A stretch of 64,000 nt of DNA from Curtobacterium pusillum (GTDB lineage Bacteria; Actinomycetota; Actinomycetes; Actinomycetales; Microbacteriaceae): NCBI RefSeq assembly GCF_007673235.1, contig NZ_VDZH01000001.1, positions 611,261 to 675,260 of the forward strand, read 5' to 3'. How positions within the stretch are numbered: the stretch's first letter is position 1; each line of letters starts with the position of its first letter. The notes beneath the pieces are model-generated. The model was not told the origin of the DNA, searched no databases, and worked only from the letters and a program-made list of their open reading frames with translations. Of this stretch, positions 42,958-50,714 are shown in pieces. The translations under genes and the position numbers were made by a program.

Positions 42958-45615
42958 TCAACCCGTGTTCTGCAGACCGGCGGCGATCCCGTTCACGGTC
43001 AGCAGGAGCAGACGGTGGTCGCCGTCCTCCGGGTCGGTGCTGCCCGTGGAGCGGATCGCGCGGAGCGCGCGCAGCTGCAGGTGCGACAGGGCGTCGACGT
43101 ACGGGCTGCGGAGGCGGACGGCGCGGGCGAGGACCGGGCGGTCCTCGAGGACGTCGCTGCCGCCGGAGACCCGGAGCACCCAGTCGCGGGTGCGCAGCAT
43201 CTCGTCGAGGACCTTGGCGGCGAGGTCGTCGCGGTCGGCCAGTTCGAGGTAGCGACGGGCGATGTGCTCGTCGGTCTTCGCGAGCGACATCTCGACGTTC
43301 TTGATCATCGCGCCGAACAGCGGCCACTCGGCGTACGCGGTGCGGAGGAGTCCGACGTCGCCGACGGCCTCGAGCGCGGCACCGAGGCCGTACCACCCGG
43401 CGAGGTTGATGCGGGCCTGTGTCCAGGAGAACACCCACGGGATCGCCCGGAGGTCCTCGAGGGACTCGACGCTCAGCCCGCGGCGGGCCGGACGGGACCC
43501 GAGCGGCAGGAGACCGATCTCCTCCATCGGGGTCACGCGCGCGAACCACGGCGCGAACCCGTCTGCCTTCACGAGGTCGTAGAAGGCCTGACGCGACACG
43601 TCGTCGAGCTGCTGTGCGAGCTCGGCGAACCGGGTGGCGGCGACGGCGGTGCGGTCCTCGTTCGAGGGCGACGAGGCGAACAGGGTGGCCGAGGCCATCT
43701 GCTCGAGGTGCCGCGCCGCGATGTCCTTGTCGCCGTACTGGGCGAAGATGACCTCACCCTGCTCGGTGAGCTTGAGCCGCCCGTCGATCGAGCCACGAGG
43801 CTGCGCGAGCACCGCCTCGTTCGCGGGTCCGCCACCGCGGCCGAGCGAACCGCCGCGGCCGTGGAAGAGCGTCAGCTCGACGTCGTTGGTCTTCGCCCAG
43901 TCGGCGATGCGGGCCTGGGCGTCGTAGAGCGCGAGGTTCGCCGACACCGGGCCGACGTCCTTCGACGAGTCCGAGTAGCCGAGCATGACCTCGAGCTTGC
44001 GGCCCGTCGCGGCGAGGCGGCGTTGGAACGTCTCGGTGCGCACTGCCTCGTCGAGGATGTCGACGCTGGCGTGCAGGTCGGCGAAGGTCTCGAACAGCGG
44101 GATGACGTCGAGTACCGGAGCGGCCTCGGGCGACCCGAGCGCCGCGACGGCGAGCTCGTGCACGTTCGCGAGGTCCGCCGCGGACTGGGTGAACGAGACG
44201 ATGTACCGGCTGGCGGCGCGCACCCCGTAGCGGGACTGCAGCGACGCGATGGTGCGGAAGACCTCGAGGACCTCCTGCGTCATCTCGCTCAGTTCGCCGC
44301 CGGCACGGATCTCGGCGAGGGCGTTCCGGTGCACCTGCGAGTGCTGCCGGACCTCGAGCTCGGCGAGGTGGAACCCGAAGGTCTCCACCTGCCAGACCAG
44401 GTTCTGCAGCTCCCCGTTCGCCGGACGGGTCGCGCCGGCCGCGACGAGCGACGTCTGGATCGTGCGGAGGTCCGCCAGCAGGGCCTCGGGCCCGGGGTAG
44501 GCCAGGTGCTCCTGACCGGTCCGGGTCGCGTCGATCCGGGCGGCGACGAACATCAGTGCGCGGCGGTGGGTCTCGTTCGGGGCACGGACACCGATGCGCT
44601 CGGCGATGCCGGCGTCGAGGGACTCCTGCGCTGCGACGAGCGCGGTCAGACCGGCGTCGGCGGGGGTCTCGCTCGCGTCCAGCGTCAGCGTGCTGCCGAT
44701 GCGGGTCGCGGCGCGGGACAGCCCGAGGAGGATGTGCTCCGCGGCGATCTCGGCGGCCTGGCGGGTGACGTCGGCGGTCACGTGCGGGTTGCCGTCGCGG
44801 TCTCCGCCGATCCACGTGCCGAAGCGGACGAACGCCGGAGCGGTCACCGGGGCGCGGCCGGCGTCGTCACCGAGCAGTCGGTCGTCGAGCAGGCGGTACA
44901 CCTGCGGCACGATCTCGAACAGCGTCTGGTCGAACACGCTCATCGCCGTGCGGACCTCGTCGAGCGGGGTCGGCCGGGTCGTGCGGAGGGGCGAGGTGCG
45001 GAGGAGCGTCGTGATCTCCTCGAGCAGCCGGCGCTCGTTCTCGGCCAGCGCGGTGGCGTTCGTCGTCCGGTCGCGCTCGTCGATGAGGTCGGTGATGCGC
45101 CGCACGGCCGTGGTGACCGCGCGGCGGCGGGCCTCGGTCGGGTGCGCGGTCAGGACGGGGTGGAAGCGGAGGTCGCGGAGGCGTGCGGCGGCCTCGTCGT
45201 CACCGACCTGCTCGACGAGCGAGGCGTAGGTCGCGGGGAACGAGTCCCCCGCCAGGCCGCCGTCGTCGCCGCGGTGCCGGAGCACGCGGACGCGGTGGTG
45301 CTCCTCCGCCAGGTTCGTCAGGTGGAAGTAGGTCGTGAACGCCTGCGCGACGGCCTCGGCCCGGTCGGCCGACATGCCCGCGACGATCGCCTCGGCACGT
45401 GCTGCGCCCTCGGCCTCGCCGCCCTCGAACGCGTCGATGACCGCGGCACGCAGGCTCTCCACATCGTGCAGGAGGTCCTCGCCGCCGGTCTCCCGCAGCA
45501 CCCGCCCGAGCAGGTTGCCGAGGTACCGCACGTCCGAGCGCAGGTCGCTGTCGACCGCTCCGCTGACGTCGTCCCGAGCGCGCCCGTGGCGCGTCGATCC
45601 ATCGATCGCCGTCAT
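42958..45615 (-). CDS. ppc: Phosphoenolpyruvate carboxylase
   Basis: 885-aa anaplerotic enzyme adding bicarbonate to PEP to give oxaloacetate. Landmarks: HPTEARRRAV (catalytic His near residue 155), GTWIGGDRDGNPHV, the signature MLGYSDSSKDVGPVSANLALY, the substrate loop FHGRGGSLGRGGGP, and RAIPWVFSWTQARINLAGWYG. The C-terminus is QNTG, the conserved family end. RBS GGAAAGGACC precedes the ATG at 45615; TACGCT (45662-45667, reverse strand) is the likely -10, giving a leader of about 40 nt that contains a 7-bp hairpin (45635-45652). Confidence 0.96.
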   Translation of the reverse strand: MTAIDGSTRHGRARDDVSGAVDSDLRSDVRYLGNLLGRVLRETGGEDLLHDVESLRAAVIDAFEGGEAEGAARAEAIVAGMSADRAEAVAQAFTTYFHLTNLAEEHHRVRVLRHRGDDGGLAGDSFPATYASLVEQVGDDEAAARLRDLRFHPVLTAHPTEARRRAVTTAVRRITDLIDERDRTTNATALAENERRLLEEITTLLRTSPLRTTRPTPLDEVRTAMSVFDQTLFEIVPQVYRLLDDRLLGDDAGRAPVTAPAFVRFGTWIGGDRDGNPHVTADVTRQAAEIAAEHILLGLSRAATRIGSTLTLDASETPADAGLTALVAAQESLDAGIAERIGVRAPNETHRRALMFVAARIDATRTGQEHLAYPGPEALLADLRTIQTSLVAAGATRPANGELQNLVWQVETFGFHLAELEVRQHSQVHRNALAEIRAGGELSEMTQEVLEVFRTIASLQSRYGVRAASRYIVSFTQSAADLANVHELAVAALGSPEAAPVLDVIPLFETFADLHASVDILDEAVRTETFQRRLAATGRKLEVMLGYSDSSKDVGPVSANLALYDAQARIADWAKTNDVELTLFHGRGGSLGRGGGPANEAVLAQPRGSIDGRLKLTEQGEVIFAQYGDKDIAARHLEQMASATLFASSPSNEDRTAVAATRFAELAQQLDDVSRQAFYDLVKADGFAPWFARVTPMEEIGLLPLGSRPARRGLSVESLEDLRAIPWVFSWTQARINLAGWYGLGAALEAVGDVGLLRTAYAEWPLFGAMIKNVEMSLAKTDEHIARRYLELADRDDLAAKVLDEMLRTRDWVLRVSGGSDVLEDRPVLARAVRLRSPYVDALSHLQLRALRAIRSTGSTDPEDGDHRLLLLTVNGIAAGLQNTG

Positions 45616-45720
45616 GTGGTCCTTTCCGGGTCTGCCGGGAGTGCCCTCCCGGTATCCCAGCAGCGTATCGGCCCGCCGCGGCGCCTGACGACAACCGTCC
45701 GGACGGACCGGTGCGCCGGA

Positions 45721-45792
45721 GTCGTCGAGTGCTTCGTCGGGTGGTTCGTCGGGTGGTTCGTCGGGTGCTTCGTCGAGTGCTTCGTCGAGTGA
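45721..45792. repeat. Six tandem 12-bp repeats between ppc and the BCCT gene
   Basis: Six consecutive units of the form TTCGTCGGGTGG fill 45721-45792, with G/A at position 9 and G/C/A at position 12. They lie in the 344-bp spacer between the divergent ppc and BCCT genes, upstream of the ppc -10 at 45662-45667. No coding function is supported. The last unit runs into the inverted repeat at 45783-45845. Confidence 0.8.
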
Positions 45793-45845
45793 GCGGGAAT
45801 CGTCGCCTGCCGATCACGGACCCGACGATTCCTGCTCACTCGACG
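45783..45845. repeat. Inverted repeat adjoining the 12-bp tandem array
   Basis: 23-bp arms 45783-45805 and 45823-45845 with one mismatch and a 17-base loop. Each arm includes CTCACTCGACG or its complement, so the left arm continues the tandem repeat. It sits 56 bp upstream of the TAGAAT box (45901-45906) that probably serves the BCCT gene. Confidence 0.75.
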
Positions 45846-45959
45846 GCCGCGGACCCGCCCCGGTTCGCATCGCATCCGGACGGAATTCGGGGTGCGTTCG
45901 TAGAATCCGGCCAGGGATGCTCCGCCGCCGTGGGCGGAGGGACCGGGTGGAGGGGCCGC

Positions 45960-47678
45960 ATGAGCGAGACAGTCGAACCAGCTGGATCAGCCGACCGAGA
46001 CCCGGACACGGGGCGGGCGCAGAACGACGTCGGGACGCGCCCCGTCCCGGTGAAGCCGCCCGTGGAGCGCTGGGTGTTCTGGCCGGCGGCCGGGATCGTC
46101 CTGGCGTTCGTCGCCGTCGCGCTGATCGCACCACGCGCGACGGAGGACGCGTTCGCCGCCGTGCAGGGCTGGATCGTGCGGGACTTCGGCTGGTACTACG
46201 TGATCGCCGCCGCCGCATTCGTCGTCTTCGCGATCTGGATCGGGTTCAGCCGGTTCGGCGACATCGTGCTCGGCCAGGACGACGAGAAGCCCGAGTTCTC
46301 GACCCTCTCGTGGCTCTCGCTGCTGTTCGCCGCCGGCATGGGCATCGGGCTCGTGTTCTACGGCGTCGCCGAACCGCTCAGCCACTTCGCTTCACCGCGG
46401 CCAGGGGTGACCGGCGACGACGACGCTCTCGCGCAGCAGGCGCTCACGCAGACGTTCCTGCACTGGGGACTGCACGCATGGGCGATCTACGTGGTGGTCG
46501 GGCTGGCGCTGGCGTACGCGATCCACCGGCGGTCGCGCCCGGTGTCGATCCGCTGGGCGCTCGAACCGCTGCTCGGCAAGCGCGTCGTGGGCGGGTGGGG
46601 CAACCTCATCGACGTGCTCGCCCTCATCGGGACCCTGTTCGGCGTCGCGACGTCGCTCGGCCTCGGGGTCCTGCAGATCGGCTCCGGCCTCGAGTACACG
46701 GGGGTCGCGGACAACACCCGCGGGCTGCAGATCGGGCTGATCGTCGTCGTCACGCTCATCGCCATCGGGTCGCTGCTGAGCGGGGTCGGCAAGGGCATGA
46801 AGATCCTGTCGAACATCAACCTCGGGCTCGCCGCCGTCCTGCTCGTCTTCGTCCTGTTCGTCGGGCCGACGCAGTTCTTGCTCGGCGAGTTCGTGCAGTC
46901 GATCGGGCAGTACGTCCAGGGCTTCGTCGGGCTCGCGTTCGACACCAGCGCCTTCGCGGGCAAGGCCGGGCAGGACTGGCAGGGCGCGTGGACGACGTTC
47001 TACTGGGGCTGGTGGATGTCCTGGGCGCCGTTCGTCGGCATCTTCATCGCGCGGATCTCCCGCGGTCGGACCGTCCGGCAGTTCGTGCTCGGCGTGCTCT
47101 TCGTCCCGACGCTGCTGACCTTCCTCTGGTTCGCGATCATGGGCGGCACGGCGCTCTACGACCAGCTGCACGGCACCGGCGACCTCATCGGGGCGGACGG
47201 CAGCGTGTCCGTCGAGCAGGTCCTGTTCCAGCTGCTCGGCGCGATGCCGGCCGGATCGGTGCTCGTCATCGGGGCGATCATCCTCATCGGGGTGTTCTTC
47301 GTGACCTCTGCTGACTCCGGCGCCCTCGTGATGGGCATGATCGCGACCGGCGGCCAGATCGAGCCGAAGAACTGGATCCGGGTGTTCTTCGCGGGGGTCA
47401 CGGCGCTCGTCGCGGTGGCGCTCCTGCTCGCCGGGGGTCTGAACGCCCTGAAGACCGCGGCCATCACGACCGCGCTCCCCTTCAGCATCGTGATGGTCCT
47501 GATGTGCTGGTCGACGGTGGTCGCCTTCACCCGGGAGCGTCGGGCGTACGTCCGGGCCGAGCGGCGGGCACTGATGACGGACCTGGCGGAGTTCTACCAG
47601 CAGGAGGTCGTCGACCCCGCGGAGCGCGCCCCGAAGACCGGCCCGATCCAGAAGTTGGCGCGCCGCATGCGGCACTGA
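45960..47678 (+). CDS. BCCT family betaine/choline/carnitine-type transporter
   Basis: 572-aa sodium- or proton-coupled carrier for quaternary ammonium compounds such as glycine betaine, used in osmoprotection. Twelve membrane segments are expected; landmarks are FAAGMGIGLVFYGVAEPLSH, the family signature FYWGWWMSWAPFVGIFIARISRGRT split over two helices, and TSADSGALVMG. Cytoplasmic N- and C-tails are charged. The ATG at 45960 has GGAGGGG 7 nt upstream; TAGAAT at 45901-45906 is a probable -10. The tandem and inverted repeats upstream may carry its regulation. Confidence 0.93.
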   Translation: MSETVEPAGSADRDPDTGRAQNDVGTRPVPVKPPVERWVFWPAAGIVLAFVAVALIAPRATEDAFAAVQGWIVRDFGWYYVIAAAAFVVFAIWIGFSRFGDIVLGQDDEKPEFSTLSWLSLLFAAGMGIGLVFYGVAEPLSHFASPRPGVTGDDDALAQQALTQTFLHWGLHAWAIYVVVGLALAYAIHRRSRPVSIRWALEPLLGKRVVGGWGNLIDVLALIGTLFGVATSLGLGVLQIGSGLEYTGVADNTRGLQIGLIVVVTLIAIGSLLSGVGKGMKILSNINLGLAAVLLVFVLFVGPTQFLLGEFVQSIGQYVQGFVGLAFDTSAFAGKAGQDWQGAWTTFYWGWWMSWAPFVGIFIARISRGRTVRQFVLGVLFVPTLLTFLWFAIMGGTALYDQLHGTGDLIGADGSVSVEQVLFQLLGAMPAGSVLVIGAIILIGVFFVTSADSGALVMGMIATGGQIEPKNWIRVFFAGVTALVAVALLLAGGLNALKTAAITTALPFSIVMVLMCWSTVVAFTRERRAYVRAERRALMTDLAEFYQQEVVDPAERAPKTGPIQKLARRMRH

Positions 47679-47791
47679 GCACGGCGCGCGACGGCGCGGG
47701 GTGCGGGCTGCGGACCACGCCGCGACCCAAGGAGCCGGGCGGACGGCATACGACCGCTTCTGCGCACGAAGCGCCGTGGTCGGGACCACCC

Positions 47792-47837
47792 CCGGCCTGG
47801 AGGCGCGTGGCGGCGCCGACCCGCGCCTCCAGGCCGG
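47792..47837. terminator. CTGGAGGCGCGG-family hairpin (copy 6)
   Basis: Perfect 16-bp arms 47792-47807 and 47822-47837 with a 14-base loop. It lies in the 354-bp gap between the convergent BCCT and DUF2470 genes, 114 bp after the BCCT stop. Bases 47679-47791 show no other feature. Confidence 0.7.
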
Positions 47838-47854
47838 TGGGGCCACGCGGGGTA

Positions 47855-47927
47855 CGCAGTGTGCGAGATTCCGGGCACTGTGCGAGGCGCCTGCGGTGCC
47901 ACGGTGCGCGGAACCTCGCACACTGCG
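47855..47927. repeat. GTGTGCGAGGTTCC-family inverted repeat (copy 2)
   Basis: 18-bp arms 47855-47872 and 47910-47927 with one mismatch. The arms contain the same GTGTGCGAGRTTCC core as the copy at 21491-21555, and both copies lie between convergent genes. Bases 47930-48032 have no recognisable feature. Confidence 0.7.
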
Positions 47928-48032
47928 AAGCGCGACGCGGCGCGCGCAGCGTGCGGGAACGCCGGGATCGCGACGCGTGGCGGGAGCACCCCTGCTGTTG
48001 CGACGCGCTCCGCGATCCCGGCGGGTCTGGGG

Positions 48033-48326
48033 TCAGCTCGGCTCGGTCAGCCGGGCCTGGGCAGCAGAGTGCACCTCGACGATCTGCACGCGGGCCGACC
48101 GTCGATCGGTAAGCGGGGTGCGCCACGGCACGATGACCTGCTCCTCGGCGCCGTCGTCGAGCTGTGCGATCCACACCCCGGCGATCGCGTCGATCTCGGT
48201 CATGGTCGCCGCGACCGCCGTGGCCGCGCCGTTCGCCCGCACGATGACGAGGTTGTCCGTCCCGTGGTCGCCGTTCATGTGCCGCAGGATCGCTCGGCGG
48301 GCACCGTCGTCGAGGGGGTCGGTCAC
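48033..48326 (-). CDS. DUF2470 domain protein
   Basis: 97-aa protein with the DUF2470 core ARRAILRHMNGDHGTDNLVIVRA near the N-terminus, the part that in HugZ-like and pyridoxamine-phosphate-oxidase-like proteins sits beside a heme site. Stand-alone DUF2470 proteins occur with heme oxygenases and are thought to assist heme handling. The GTG at 48326 overlaps the heme oxygenase stop by 4 bp (GTGA), so the two are translationally coupled. No N-terminal flavin-reductase-like domain is present. Confidence 0.85.
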   Translation of the reverse strand: MTDPLDDGARRAILRHMNGDHGTDNLVIVRANGAATAVAATMTEIDAIAGVWIAQLDDGAEEQVIVPWRTPLTDRRSARVQIVEVHSAAQARLTEPS

Positions 48327-49006
48327 GCGATCACCGTCACGTTCCCGGTGGCCGAGTCGCCCGGCCGACGGGTGGCGTCGAGCCCCTCGAGCAGGCCGTT
48401 GTTCAGCGAGTACGCGAGTTCGACCTCGGCGATCACGCGCTCCTGTTCCTCGGGCGACCACGGCGCGGCGTCGAGCTGCGCCCGGTAGGTGTCCTTGAAC
48501 GCGCTCGGGTCGGCGACCTGGTCGAAGATGTAGAACAGGATCCCGTTCGTCTCGAAGCCGAACTGCTCGGCGAGCATCCGGCCGATCATCTGCCCACCGG
48601 ACAGGTCGCCGAGGTACCGCGTGTAGTGGTGCGCGACGAAGCCGCCGGGCCACTCGGCCGCGACCTCGTTGAGGCGTCGGACGTACGCCGTCGTCGCCGG
48701 GAGCGGGCACACGAGCTCCGACCAGTCCGGGCCGACGAGGTACTCGAGGTCGGCGCGGATCGCCGGCATCCGGGTGAGCTGCGAGGTCACGAACGGGGCG
48801 GCGACGGGGTGGTCGGCCATCCGGTCGGCAGCGCGCTCCAGGGCGTCGTACACGAACGAGTACTGTCCGAGCAGCGCTGCGTAGTCGGCGACGTCGCACC
48901 TGCCACCGAGCAGGTCGTGCATGAAGCCGTTCCCGGCCGAGGATCCGTGCGAGCGACGCGTGCGCTTGCGCAGCAGCTCGGAGAACGGGATGACGGTCGT
49001 GTCCAT
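48323..49006 (-). CDS. hmuO: Heme oxygenase (biliverdin-producing)
   Basis: 227-aa enzyme that opens heme to biliverdin, CO and ferrous iron. The proximal heme ligand is the His in RRSHGSSAGNGFM (about residue 20); the distal helix shows YLGDLSGGQMIGRML, as in HmuO of Corynebacterium. The ATG at 49006 touches the DtxR-type operator; TAGCCT (49013-49018) lies 6 nt upstream with TTGACG 16 bp further, so the mRNA is probably leaderless and iron-repressed. It is divergent from the siderophore-interacting protein, consistent with a common iron-uptake regulon. Confidence 0.92.
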   Translation of the reverse strand: MDTTVIPFSELLRKRTRRSHGSSAGNGFMHDLLGGRCDVADYAALLGQYSFVYDALERAADRMADHPVAAPFVTSQLTRMPAIRADLEYLVGPDWSELVCPLPATTAYVRRLNEVAAEWPGGFVAHHYTRYLGDLSGGQMIGRMLAEQFGFETNGILFYIFDQVADPSAFKDTYRAQLDAAPWSPEEQERVIAEVELAYSLNNGLLEGLDATRRPGDSATGNVTVIA

Positions 49007-49024
49007 GAGGTAAGGCTAACCTTA
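49006..49024. promoter_or_regulatory. DtxR/IdeR-type iron box between hmuO and the SIP gene
   Basis: On the reverse strand TAAGGTTAGCCTTACCTCA matches the 19-bp DtxR/IdeR consensus at about 17 positions. It covers the hmuO -10 (49013-49018) and reaches the first base of its start codon, so binding of the metal-loaded repressor would block hmuO directly and probably also the divergent gene. Confidence 0.8.
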
Positions 49025-49040
49025 GTTACAAGAACGTCAA
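49013..49040 (-). promoter_or_regulatory. hmuO promoter
   Basis: TTGACG (49035-49040) and TAGCCT (49013-49018) on the reverse strand with a 16-bp spacer; transcription would begin at or near the start codon at 49006. Confidence 0.6.
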
Positions 49041-49094
49041 GCACGAACGCCTCGCAAGAACCCAACGCCAAGCCGGAAAGAGGAACCTGGACCC

Positions 49095-49940
49095 GTGAGT
49101 TCCAAGCCCAAGCGCCCCCAGCACGTCTTCGTCGTCGACCACACCGAACGACTCTCACCGCACATGGTCCGGGTGCACCTCGGCGGCCCGGCCTTCGACG
49201 ACTTCGTCGCCGCCGCTGACCCCGAGCGCCTCGACGCCACGGACAAGTACGTCAAGCTGCTGCTCGCCAAGCCGTCGCTCGGCCTGACGCCGCCGTACGA
49301 CCTCGAGGAACTCCGCGAGACCCTGCCGAAGCAGGACCGCCCCGCCCGCCGCACCTACACGGTCAGAGCGGTCGACCACGACGCGAAGACCATCGCCGTC
49401 GACTTCGTGGTGCACGGCGACGACGGACTCGCCGGTCCGTGGGCCGCTGCCGCGCAGCCCGGCGACCTGCTCGCCCTCTCCGGCCCCGGTGGCGGCTACG
49501 CGCCGTCCAGCGACCCGGCGGTCACCCACGTCCTGCTCGGCGACGACAGCGCCCTGCCCGCGATCTCCGCCGCACTCGAGTCCATGCCCGAGTCCGCGAC
49601 GGGCGTCGCCCTGGTCGAGGTGGCGGGTCCCGCCGACGAGCAGACCATCGCGCACCCGGCCGGTGTCGACCTGCGGTGGCTGCACCGCGACGCCACCGGC
49701 GCCGAGCCGGGCACGCTCCTGCTGGACGCCGCCCGCTCGCTGGAGCGCGCCTCCCGGCCGGTGCAGGTCTTCGCGCACGGCGAGCGGACCGCGATGAAGG
49801 CGATCCGCCGGCTGCTGCAGGACGACTGGGGGCTCGAGAAGTCCGAGATGTCGCTGTCCGCCTACTGGGCGCTCGGCCGCGCCGAGGATCGGTTCCAGGA
49901 GGAGAAGCGCGAACCGATCGGGGTCATCTTCACCGAGTAG
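49095..49940 (+). CDS. Siderophore-interacting protein (FAD-dependent ferric-siderophore reductase)
   Basis: 281-aa cytoplasmic flavoprotein of the SIP/ViuB family, which reduces imported ferric siderophores with NAD(P)H to release iron. The FAD-binding site is RRTYTVRAVDHDAKTIAVDFVVHG (motif RxYT, about 91-114) followed by GPGGGYAP; the C-terminal domain has LLGDDSALPAISAALE and the SYWALGRAEDRFQEEK-like end (here SAYWALGR). The GTG at 49095 has GAGGAAC 9 nt upstream. The shared DtxR box with hmuO supports iron repression. No siderophore biosynthesis genes are in the window. Confidence 0.92.
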   Translation: MSSKPKRPQHVFVVDHTERLSPHMVRVHLGGPAFDDFVAAADPERLDATDKYVKLLLAKPSLGLTPPYDLEELRETLPKQDRPARRTYTVRAVDHDAKTIAVDFVVHGDDGLAGPWAAAAQPGDLLALSGPGGGYAPSSDPAVTHVLLGDDSALPAISAALESMPESATGVALVEVAGPADEQTIAHPAGVDLRWLHRDATGAEPGTLLLDAARSLERASRPVQVFAHGERTAMKAIRRLLQDDWGLEKSEMSLSAYWALGRAEDRFQEEKREPIGVIFTE

Positions 49941-50006
49941 GCGGGCGTCCGTCGGTTCGGCCTGGAGGCGCGGCGCGCGTCGGTGGGTCGGGCTAGCGTT
50001 CCCGGC

Positions 50007-50579
50007 ATGGTCGCCCTCTCGTGCTGTGCGCCCGGTTGCGACGCCGGTGCGGTCCTCGGGTTCGCGGTGCCCGCGGTGCCGCTGTGCGCGGGGCACATCG
50101 CGCTCGTCGTCGACGCCGCCACCGAGCACCCCGGCGTCGAGGACGCCCTGCCCGGACCGTGCCCGGTGTGCGGCTCACGGATCGGGGTGCGCTTCCCGTC
50201 CGGCACCGTGTGCGCGACGTGCGAGTGGCGGTGGGGCGACGTGCCCGACGGGGACCTCGCTCCCCCGCGCGTCGACGTCGTCTACTACCTGCGGATGCGC
50301 GACGACTTCGGCGACCGGATCAAGATCGGGACGACGACGAACCCGCGGCAGCGGCTCGCGGCGATCCCGCACCAGGACCTCCTCGGGTTCGAGCGCGGCG
50401 ACCGGAGCCTCGAGCGTCGGCGGCACGCGCAGTTCGCCGCGACGCGGTACCCGGGCACGGAGTGGTTCCGGGTGACGCCGGAGCTGCTCGCGCACGTCGG
50501 GACCGTGGCCGCGGGGGTCAGCGACCCGTGGGAGCTCCACGCCCGGTGGACGAGTGAGGCGCTCGCGCTCCGCGGCTGA
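50007..50579 (+). CDS. Zinc-knuckle protein with T5orf172/GIY-YIG nuclease-like domain
   Basis: 190 aa. The N-terminal half has two cysteine clusters: CCAPGC with CAGH (about 6-31) and CPVC with CATC (about 53-73), probably two zinc sites. The C-terminal half matches the T5orf172 branch of GIY-YIG: VDVVYYLRMRD, then RIKIGTTTNPRQRLAAIP, LERRRHAQFAATRYPGTEWF with the conserved His, Arg and Glu. A DNA-cleaving role is possible but unproven. The ATG at 50007 has TAGCGT (49994-49999) 7 nt upstream, suggesting a leaderless mRNA. It converges on the DUF559 gene across a repeat. Confidence 0.8.
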   Translation: MVALSCCAPGCDAGAVLGFAVPAVPLCAGHIALVVDAATEHPGVEDALPGPCPVCGSRIGVRFPSGTVCATCEWRWGDVPDGDLAPPRVDVVYYLRMRDDFGDRIKIGTTTNPRQRLAAIPHQDLLGFERGDRSLERRRHAQFAATRYPGTEWFRVTPELLAHVGTVAAGVSDPWELHARWTSEALALRG

Positions 50580-50619
50580 CCGGCACGCCGGCGCGGCAGC
50601 TCGCGACGCTCCGCGGCGG

Positions 50620-50687
50620 CGAGTCTCGCGCTGGGCGACAGATTTCGCGCCCCGGACCGCGAGGACTGTCGCTGAGCCCGAGACTCG
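50620..50687. repeat. GCGCTGAGCGACA-family inverted repeat between two nuclease-like genes
   Basis: 21-bp arms 50620-50640 and 50667-50687 with three mismatches (CGAGTCTCGCGCTGGGCGACA and complement). Same family as the parC/parE spacer repeats. Another GCGAGACTCGG follows at 50699-50709. It lies between convergent genes and may act as a terminator. Confidence 0.7.
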
Positions 50688-50714
50688 GACCGGCGGACGC
50701 GAGACTCGGCCAGG

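Noticed and set aside
41593..45792. A 1399-codon open frame on the plus strand opposite the MFS and ppc genes, ending in CFVGWFVGWFVG repeats
   Set aside because: It is antisense to two clear genes; long stop-free antisense frames are expected at this GC content. The terminal repeats merely translate the 12-bp tandem array.
45721..45792. Tandem 12-bp units as a CRISPR array
   Set aside because: Units are contiguous with no spacers, and no cas gene is present.
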